Under the pieces are notes generated by a model. It was not told where the DNA came from, did not search any database, and saw nothing but the letters and a program-made list of their open reading frames with translations. Source: JANMCE01 sp031360915 (GTDB lineage: Bacteria; Actinomycetota; Acidimicrobiia; Acidimicrobiales; Ilumatobacteraceae). From it: 5,967 nt of DNA. Position 1 is the first letter of the stretch, and the number at the start of each line of letters is the position of its first letter. This document shows, one piece after another, positions 1 to 4,311 of the stretch. The position numbers were made by a program, and so were the translations under genes. Location: contig JANMCE010000265.1 of assembly GCA_031360915.1 (NCBI GenBank), forward strand, positions 1 through 5,967, read 5' to 3'.

Positions 1-393
1 GATGTTACGGCCCGGGCTGGCCCAGCAGCTACCCCGTAAGTCCCCCAGCAAGAATCAACAGCACGATCCCAAACCGTGCGTAGTTCGTGCTCACAATCAT
101 CCCCACCCTCTGCATGGTCGCCCTGGGCCGAGAGACTACCGCCAGAACACGGCGGGTGGGGTTGAACAGCGTTGACCCATGATGAAGGTCGTTCCAGCAC
201 GCTGGCGCGGGGCAGCCTTTACCGAAGTATGGATATGGGCGGGTCCAAACCGGCTCCGCCTGCTCGGCGCCAATTCCGGGGTCTGGCTTTGTCAAGCGGT
301 GCTGGCTCCACCAGGCCCGAACGGTGCGGCACCAAAGACCTGATGCCCGTCGCTGCATGCGGCTGATAGCCTTTCAACATGGGACCTAGGGTG
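1..393. other. Intergenic stretch without a convincing gene
   Basis: No reading frame here looks like a real protein. The longest open frame on the minus strand (29-358) is rich in Trp, Arg, Pro and Cys and has no recognisable domain. Its last 23 codons, from an ATG at about 97-99, encode MIVSTNYARFGIVLLILAGG, a single hydrophobic helix. That could be a tiny membrane peptide or the start of a gene broken near the window edge, but no good ribosome site precedes it. Near the right end, TAGCCT (367-372) could be a -10 box for the toxin-antitoxin operon that starts at 394, but no clear -35 box accompanies it. Confidence 0.4.
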
Positions 394-558
394 ATGTCAG
401 CCGCAGAACTTGAGCGCCTCACCCCCGCCGAGCAAGACGCCGTGTTCCAAGCGAGCATCGTCCGAGATCTCAGCCTCGTACCACCTGATTTCCTCGCTCG
501 GGTCCGAGAGCGCGCCGCCGAGCACATCGAAGCGAGCGAAGCCGACCCGACGCAGTGA
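394..558 (+). CDS. Small antitoxin-like protein, partner of a RelE-like toxin
   Basis: A 54-residue ORF that begins MSAAELERLTPAEQDAVFQA and ends at TGA 556-558. It is acidic and helical, with an N-terminal LTPAEQ..F..S(I/V)V.DL segment (about residues 9-27) and a second helix of charged residues, PDFLARVRERAAEHIEA (31-47). This size and layout fit short antitoxins that pair with RelE/ParE toxins in actinobacteria. The stop overlaps the GTG start of the next gene by 4 bp (GTGA), so the two should be translationally coupled, antitoxin first. A GTG at 391 directly before the ATG is an alternative start. The ribosome site is weak (purines in GGGACCTAGG, 381-390). The antitoxin role is inferred from size, order and overlap; no DNA-binding fold is obvious. 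Confidence 0.62.
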   Translation: MSAAELERLTPAEQDAVFQASIVRDLSLVPPDFLARVRERAAEHIEASEADPTQ

Positions 559-893
559 GTGCCATGCGCGTGCGCGCAACGGCCAGGTTCTTCGAAGATC
601 TTGATCGCCAGTTGCCGGCCGAACGCGGGCGACGCGGCGAACCATCAACGAACGACTTTCAAACCTTCGAGCTGCTCCGCATCGTCGAAACGTTTGCCGA
701 GCAATTTTACACGCTGCCCGAACTCATACCAGGTCGGCCCGACTACCGGCTCCTCATCGCCACGGGAACCGTCGTTTCAGCGTTCTCCGTCCTTGGGCAG
801 CTCGCATCAGACGGCGCTGTCGAACTTATCCAACTCGACATCGACCTAAACGCGGGCGACTACACCGACACTAACGACGACGACGACGACTAA
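555..893 (+). CDS. RelE/ParE-like toxin of a type II toxin-antitoxin pair
   Basis: A 112-residue protein. After the N-terminal strand MRVRATARFFEDLDRQLP (residues 4-21) come a helical region and a C-terminal beta region: PELIPGRPDYRLLIATGTVV, then FSVLGQLASDGAVELIQLDI (about 58-96). The pattern strand-helix-helix-strands, with a basic N-terminal strand and DYR.L in the sheet, resembles RelE/ParE ribosome-dependent or gyrase-targeting toxins; which target applies here cannot be read from sequence. GTG 555 gives a GTGA overlap with the upstream ORF, and ATG 564 is a plausible alternative start. The tail ends NDDDDD, encoded by five consecutive GAC codons, a short trinucleotide run that could vary in length. 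Family assignment rests on recalled similarity plus operon form. Confidence 0.62.
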   Translation: MSAMRVRATARFFEDLDRQLPAERGRRGEPSTNDFQTFELLRIVETFAEQFYTLPELIPGRPDYRLLIATGTVVSAFSVLGQLASDGAVELIQLDIDLNAGDYTDTNDDDDD

Positions 894-949
894 CGTCGCA
901 CGTCCCTCCCCCACCGCACGCGATGCTCCGAAGCCGACGCACCAACACG

Positions 950-969
950 GTGATAACGGAAATTATCAC
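950..969. repeat. 7-bp perfect palindrome, possible operator
   Basis: GTGATAA at 950-956 and its exact complement TTATCAC at 963-969 flank the six bases CGGAAA. The AT-rich dyad stands out in a GC-rich gap between two convergent transcription units. The stem is too weak, and there is no T run, for it to be a normal intrinsic terminator on either strand, so a protein-binding site is the more natural guess. No start codon follows closely, so what it would regulate is unclear. Confidence 0.35.
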
Positions 970-1026
970 ACACTACGAACGGAACATCAGGCGAGTCTCC
1001 TGGCAACTCTCTCGGCGCTTTAAGTT

Positions 1027-1057
1027 AAGACAACCAAACTCGGGGCAGTCCCCAGAG
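1027..1057 (-). terminator. Probable intrinsic terminator of the Rhs-toxin/immunity operon
   Basis: Read on the minus strand, CTCTGGGG, the loop ACTG and CCCCGAG form a stem of four G-C pairs extended by CTC/GAG with one bulged T (1039-1057). The T-rich run TTTGGTTGTCTT follows (1027-1038). It begins 29 bp after the immunity gene's stop codon and points the right way to end that operon. Confidence 0.55.
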
Positions 1058-1086
1058 CAAGGACGGTGACAGGAAGCGGCTCACCG

Positions 1087-1503
1087 CTATGGCTCTTCTC
1101 CGGACAGATTAACTTCGCCATCAGTCCATTCGGACTTAGCGTCAGCGCGCCCAGCATCCTCCAGCAGCCGGAGCCAACCCTGAGCAGAATCGTGCGAAAG
1201 CGGCCTGCCGAGCTCCGGATTCGCCAGTTCGAATATGAACTGCTTGAGCAGTTCGACCCAATGTGGCTCGAAGCCAATGTCATCTCGCGCTTCGATTGCA
1301 TCGGCCCACACGACGCACCGTTCGGCTGACAGTTCTGCCTGCAGGTACCTTCGCAGGACCCGAGCAACGTCTGACCGATAGAGGAGGGCAAGAACCCGTT
1401 CACTATCCCAGGGAAACGTCCCGAGGCGCTTGACAGTTTGCTCGATCGGTTCTCGGGCCGTTATGAGGTCTCGCAACGCGTGGTAGCGGGGTTCGGAACT
1501 CAT
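1087..1503 (-). CDS. Immunity-like protein paired with an Rhs C-terminal toxin
   Basis: A 138-residue soluble, largely helical protein beginning MSSEPRYHALRDL. Recognisable segments are LLYRSDVARVLRRYLQAELS (about 40-59), ERCVVWADAIEARDDIGFE (61-79) and LLKQFIFELANPELGRPLS (85-103). I recall this pattern (RYL.GELSAE....WA.AIE.RDDIGFE, then F.FELANPEL.RPL) from conserved hypothetical proteins, several of them next to polymorphic toxin genes. Its ATG overlaps the TGA of the upstream Rhs fragment by 4 bp (ATGA, 1500-1503), so translation is coupled and the cognate immunity role is inferred from this position. A GAAGG-like ribosome site lies about 11 nt before the ATG, inside the toxin's last codons. 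The binding partner is presumably the toxin's last 80 or so residues. The gene appears intact although the toxin gene is 5'-truncated. Confidence 0.62.
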   Translation of the reverse strand: MSSEPRYHALRDLITAREPIEQTVKRLGTFPWDSERVLALLYRSDVARVLRRYLQAELSAERCVVWADAIEARDDIGFEPHWVELLKQFIFELANPELGRPLSHDSAQGWLRLLEDAGRADAKSEWTDGEVNLSGEEP

Positions 1504-2843
1504 GGGTACTTCACCTTCACATGGACAATCGAGCCATCCGGCGCAATTGTGGTCTTTATGAACGACGTTGTGACTCCATCCGGGCCAACGATCTTAGTGT
1601 ACGTCGCATACGAACCTGGAATGTTAGCTGCCGGAACCTTCGCCGAGAACTCGAGGGCACCGTCAGCAAGCTTCGTGATCGTCGGCGTCTCCGCAGCGGC
1701 GGGAAGATTCTTGACGAAGCGGTTGTAGTTACTAAGGGCACCGCCGCTGAGATCGTCGACTGTTGCCATTGCCGTGTTTGTTGCCCCAGGCTCCGCGCTT
1801 CGTCCGCCTCGTACGCCTATGGCAGCGAAGACGCATCCAAGCCAGCTCCCCTTGGCGCAAGCAGCAATGTTCATGGCAGTAGCGACTGCAGGGACACCAA
1901 GGCTGAGTGCGGTCAAACCCATGAAATTCGTGACCGGCGGAACCTCTCGGGGCCAAGCAGGAATTGTTCCCTTGCGGGGGGCGTTGCCCATGTTGCCGTT
2001 GTACTTGTTGTAGTCCGATATCCATTCGCTGTCACCCCAGTCGTTCGGGTGATCGATGCTCGGTTGGCAGTTCTGGAGAAATCTGCATCGAGCCTGGGCT
2101 TCGCCGTTCGCGCCCTTCTCTGTGGGAAGGGAGGAAGTGATTGTGAACGCGTACGAGCTGGCGGTGATTGAGATGGTTGCGGAGATGGGGGTGGTTCCGG
2201 TTTGTTGGTGTTGGGCGCCGTCAGGATCGATGCGAGGATCCGTGGCTGCTACGCCGTTGGGGGTCCTCGACTCGGTGACCACGGTGGGGGTCGGACCCGC
2301 GGTTTGGTGCGAACCGCTGCCACCGCCGTTTCCGCCCCCGCCGCCGCCACCCGTGGCCGGGCTAGTCGTAGTGATGGAGCAGGGGTATTGGCTGTTACCC
2401 CCATTGACGCACGGGTCGTATGTTGATGGGTTGGATGGAGCAGCGGGTGGGCTGGAGGGTGGCGCGCATGCGCCAGCACCGGGGTGGTCGCACGGATTTT
2501 GGGCCGGGTAACCGCACGGGTTGTAAACGCCGTCACCAAACCTGCAGATGGGCCCTGCGGGGTCGCATGGCGGTTTTGTCGTTGAGCCAAGTTGCGCTTT
2601 CAGGGCCATTGTTGGGTCCTGCGTACAGGTACCGTGGCCGCTGGGGTCGGTTCCGGTGATGGGGTTTGCTTGGGCGTAGGTGTAGCGGTTGATGTTTGCT
2701 GCGCTGGTTGGGGGCAGGGTCCAGTTGTCTCTGGTGGTGAATCGTGCGGTTGAGGGTGAGTAGTTGCGTGCTTGGGCGTGGATGTCGCCGGTGGTTGGGT
2801 CGGTCCATTGTGATTGGTATCCGGCCCGACCCGGTGTGGTGGC
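1500..2843 (-). pseudogene. C-terminal remnant of an Rhs-repeat polymorphic toxin
   Basis: The open frame runs 447 codons from the IS3 junction at 2843 to TGA 1500-1502. Residues 8-70 are the end of an Rhs core: GYQSQWTDPTTGDIHAQARN, FTTRDNWTLPP, NINRYTYAQANP and TDPSGH, the motif marking the core/variable border. A variable region follows: a Cys/Pro-rich linker (about 79-155, repeated NPC/DPC), a poly-Gly stretch (165-177) and a hydrophobic segment rich in Ala, Leu and Val (about 307-343). The final domain of about 77 residues (from about 371) holds NYNRFVKNLP, IPGSYATYTKIV and KTTIAPDGSIVHVKVK. That ending resembles C-terminal toxin domains of Rhs and other polymorphic toxins, but I cannot name its activity. 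The 5' part, with the secretion and YD-repeat core, is missing, so the toxin cannot be delivered as encoded. The first in-frame ATG is at 2609, after the core. It overlaps the immunity gene by 4 bp. Confidence 0.85.
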
Positions 2844-2887
2844 TGAAGTTCCCCCCGGTGACCGGAGTCCTGTAGAAGGGACTTGTT

Positions 2888-3018
2888 ATGGGAAGGCCGT
2901 CAAGGTTTGATTCGGAGTTTCGGGAGCATGCTGTGAGAACGCCGGTCTCAAGCATGCTGTTGAGTTGGTGCGTGTCTCGAGGAAACCGCGTGCCCAGATC
3001 GCTTCCGATTGGGGGGTG
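2888..3018 (+). pseudogene. Truncated, frameshifted IS3-family OrfA
   Basis: The ATG at 2888 opens MGRPSRFDSEFREHAV, a typical IS3 OrfA N-terminus (helix-turn-helix DNA-binding protein). The expected continuation VELVRVSRKPRAQIASDWGV is present, but in another frame (codons starting at 2950). The two parts are joined by 26 extra bases that carry a second copy of AGCATGCTGT. Homology stops at the Val codon ending at 3018, after about 35 residues of a roughly 100-residue protein. Both the frameshift and the truncation make it non-functional. Confidence 0.72.
2925..2960 (+). repeat. Direct repeat AGCATGCTGT with 16-bp spacer
   Basis: AGCATGCTGT occurs at 2925-2934 and again at 2951-2960, 26 bp apart. 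Each copy contains the palindrome AGCATGCT. The repeat brackets the frameshift in the IS3 OrfA remnant. The 16 bases between the copies do not match the sequence after the second copy, so this is not a plain tandem duplication. Confidence 0.8.
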
Positions 3019-3097
3019 GGGCAGTTCCAACGGTCGGTGCACGGTTCCGGCCATGATGGTCGGTGCGTGTAACCCGAACCGACCGTTGGAACTGCCC
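3019..3097. repeat. 79-bp structure with perfect 20-bp inverted arms
   Basis: GGGCAGTTCCAACGGTCGGT (3019-3038) is perfectly complementary to 3078-3097, with a 39-nt spacer. The spacer holds a second GGTCGGTGC (3058-3066; first copy 3032-3040), which could also pair with ACCGACC in the right arm, so two alternative hairpins are possible. No T run follows on either strand, so it is not a textbook intrinsic terminator. It lies 31 bp past the stop of the HigA-like gene and starts directly at the end of the IS3 homology. It could be a factor-assisted terminator, a MITE-like or dispersed repeat, or a transposon end. Confidence 0.6.
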
Positions 3098-3128
3098 GAG
3101 CTCCATTGCTCGCCTGCGCCGTCGAAGG

Positions 3129-3524
3129 TTACGCGGGTAGGTCGGCGAGTTGGATTTCGACGCTGTCGTTGTCGTATTCGGCAACGACGCGGAGTCGTCC
3201 GCCGGTTGCTTCGATGTAGCGGGCGAGGGTGAGCAGTGTCAGGTTGGGGCGTTGTTCAAGTTTGGAGACGTCGGCTTGTCGAACACCGAGTGTTTCAGCG
3301 ACTTGGGCTTGAGTGAGTTCGCGGGCTTTGCGTACTGCCGCGAGGTTACGGACTCGTCGTGCTGCGATGTCATCGGCAAGCGCGCCAACGTTTGCTGCGA
3401 GGTCACGGGTGCGTGGGTTGTCGTTGAGTCGGGCTTGTACTGCAGCGACGCGGGCGTTGGCGTTCTGATGGTCATCGAGGGTCAGGTCGGGTTCGGGAAT
3501 GATTGGTTGGGTTCGTTTGGTCAT
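3129..3524 (-). CDS. XRE-family (HigA-like) antitoxin
   Basis: A 131-residue protein starting MTKRTQPIIPEPDLTLDD. The N-terminal half is helical (ARVAAVQARLNDNPRTRDLA, 24-43). A lambda-repressor-type helix-turn-helix spans about 61-108: LAAVRKARELTQAQVAETLG, then VRQADVSKLEQ with the recognition helix, and LARYIEATGG. It ends with a short strand region, RLRVVAEYDNDSVEIQLADL (110-129). As HigA antitoxins do, it should bind both its toxin and the operon's operator. The start is set by AGGAG six bases upstream; a longer in-frame extension to 3620 lies inside the toxin gene and reads as out-of-frame junk. Its ATG overlaps the toxin stop by 4 bp (ATGA). The toxin-first order is typical of HigBA. 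No other helix-turn-helix gene is nearby. Confidence 0.85.
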   Translation of the reverse strand: MTKRTQPIIPEPDLTLDDHQNANARVAAVQARLNDNPRTRDLAANVGALADDIAARRVRNLAAVRKARELTQAQVAETLGVRQADVSKLEQRPNLTLLTLARYIEATGGRLRVVAEYDNDSVEIQLADLPA

Positions 3525-3976
3525 CGTGTTCTCCTGATTCGCGCCGTGTGTCCGGGGTGGGTGTGTTCCCATGCTGGGATGGTTTGTGCTTCGAGCCGGT
3601 TCACGATTGGTGGGTACCACTGGTTCGGGTTCCGTGCGGTGGATTTGTCGCCCATCTCGAACACGACGGGGAACTCTTCACCGGTCGTGTCGGTGAACCA
3701 GGCGTAGAAGATCCGGATCACTGGTGGCTGGTCGGCGTAGGGGCAGATCTCGTTGGGGGGTGTGCGTCGCAGGGTGTGGAGGTCGTAGCGGGCGATCACG
3801 ATGGGATGGCTGATGTCACTGTGTTCGATATTGCGTCCGTGGCGTTCGAGAGCGGCAACGAGGCCGTTCACTTCGCCGGCAACCTCGAAGGTGTCGGGGT
3901 CGTCGACGAGGCGTTCGAACTGATCGGTGAACGTTGCGTGGTATTCGATTTGGATAGCCAACCGTACCACGAACAT
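3521..3976 (-). CDS. HigB/RelE-like toxin of a toxin-first TA operon
   Basis: Up to 151 residues. The core runs IEYHATFTDQFERLVDDPDT, GEVNGLVAALERHGR, SHPIVIARYDLHTLRRTPPN, then PPVIRIFYAWFTDTTGEEFP, VVFEMGDK and NQWYPPIVNRLEA. The order of an N-terminal helix pair followed by a sheet (R.IFYAWF, FPVVFEMGDK) fits RelE-superfamily mRNA-interferase-type toxins; the mechanism is inferred, not shown. The gene overlaps the XRE antitoxin by 4 bp. The start is uncertain: ATG 3976 is used here, but GTG 3970 and TTG 3961 are in frame, and none has a Shine-Dalgarno site, so a leaderless mRNA is possible. The C-terminal tail, rich in His, Pro and Arg (about 133-151), may be disordered. Confidence 0.75.
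   Translation of the reverse strand: MFVVRLAIQIEYHATFTDQFERLVDDPDTFEVAGEVNGLVAALERHGRNIEHSDISHPIVIARYDLHTLRRTPPNEICPYADQPPVIRIFYAWFTDTTGEEFPVVFEMGDKSTARNPNQWYPPIVNRLEAQTIPAWEHTHPGHTARIRRTR
3531..3535 (-). promoter_or_regulatory. Ribosome binding site AGGAG for the XRE antitoxin
   Basis: AGGAG on the minus strand lies six bases before the ATG at 3524. It sits inside the last codons of the toxin gene, so the antitoxin has its own strong initiation site besides coupling. It fixes the start at 3524 rather than the upstream in-frame codon at 3620. Confidence 0.75.
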
Positions 3977-4020
3977 TCACTTTATGCAATACCTTCTTTA
4001 GTGCATGTGCAATAGGATCA
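3977..4020 (-). promoter_or_regulatory. Likely promoter/operator region of the HigBA-like operon
   Basis: This AT-rich stretch directly before the toxin start contrasts with the GC-rich surroundings. On the plus strand TGCAATA occurs twice (3985-3991 and 4008-4014, 23 bp apart) and CTTTA twice. TGCATGTGCA (4002-4011) is an inverted TGCA pair with a 2-bp centre. TAAAGT on the minus strand (3979-3984) fits an actinobacterial -10 box, and a start of transcription a few bases on would give a leaderless mRNA. No convincing -35 box is spaced correctly. Binding by the operon's own XRE antitoxin is the natural inference. Confidence 0.5.
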
Positions 4021-4142
4021 GGCTTGGCGACGACTCGACGGCGCGCTGTTCACTGAACCAGTCGAGCGGCTACTGGACTGCCCCGGTGATCCCGGACGGT
4101 TCGGTTACGCAGCTTCGGGGGCTTGAAATGATTCGTATACTT
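4021..4142. other. Short gap between TA operon and IS1380 element
   Basis: I see no gene here. The stretch contains the small dyads GTTCACTGAAC (4048-4058) and CCAGT/ACTGG. It was probably the original region downstream of the gene now ending at 5818, before the IS element inserted. Confidence 0.4.
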
Positions 4143-4147
4143 CTAGG
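4143..4147. repeat. Candidate left target-site copy CTAGG
   Basis: The five bases directly outside the left terminal repeat are CTAGG. Those directly outside the right one (5818-5822) are TTAGG, a 4 of 5 match. This is compatible with a 5-bp target duplication carrying one mutation, within the 4-5 bp usual for the IS1380 family. Confidence 0.5.
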
Positions 4148-4164
4148 CCCTGATCTTTCAGGAG
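4148..4164 (+). repeat. Left terminal inverted repeat of the IS1380 element
   Basis: CCCTGATCTTTCAGGAG matches the complement of the right end (5801-5817) at 14 of 17 positions. It lies 147 bp past the transposase stop codon. Confidence 0.65.
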
Positions 4165-4227
4165 AATGCGGGCGTCGGGTTGCCGGTGTTTGTCTCGGCT
4201 GATCAGTTGCGGCTGGCCTGATTATTC

Positions 4228-4241
4228 GCGCTGCCCAGCGC
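4228..4241 (-). terminator. Short hairpin downstream of the transposase
   Basis: GCGCTG and CAGCGC form a perfect 6-bp dyad with a 2-nt centre, about 70 bp past the transposase stop. It has no T run, so a terminator role is only a weak guess. Confidence 0.22.
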
Positions 4242-4311
4242 TGGCGGGTGTTTCGGCCCGCGTTGGGTGAGCCTCATGTCGTTTGTGCTGCTGGTTCGGG
4301 GTGGCGTTCGG

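Larger units (their letters stand above)
2844..3018 (+). mobile_element. Left-end remnant of an IS3-family insertion sequence
   Basis: The remnant starts at TGAAGTTCCCCCCGGTGACC (2844-2863), which begins with the TG dinucleotide and C-rich stretch usual for IS3-family ends. An OrfA start codon follows 44 bp in. It marks exactly where Rhs coding homology ends on the minus strand. Only about 175 bp remain of an element normally 1.2-1.5 kb long: the rest of OrfA, all of OrfB and the right end are absent from the window. No target duplication can be checked because the other end is lost. Confidence 0.7.

Noticed and set aside
1521..2511. Long plus-strand open frames (1521-2171 and 2056-2511) opposite the Rhs variable region
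   Set aside because: They are antisense to the Rhs frame, which has clear family motifs and a coupled downstream gene. Their Cys/Arg- and Pro/Gly-rich composition is that of mirror frames.
2844..3018. Possible intact MITE or complete IS with right end at 3097
   Set aside because: The left IS3 terminus (TGAAGTTCC...) has no inverted partner at 3090-3097; the arms at 3019-3097 pair only with each other.
2533..3184. Minus-strand open frames crossing the IS3 remnant and the inverted repeat
   Set aside because: They span the junctions of unrelated sequences and are out of frame with the Rhs remnant; their content is low-complexity Arg/Pro/His.
3150..4015. Plus-strand open frames (3150-3707 and 3503-4015) opposite the HigBA-like operon
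   Set aside because: They are mirror frames of the toxin and antitoxin genes, with no family resemblance or ribosome site.
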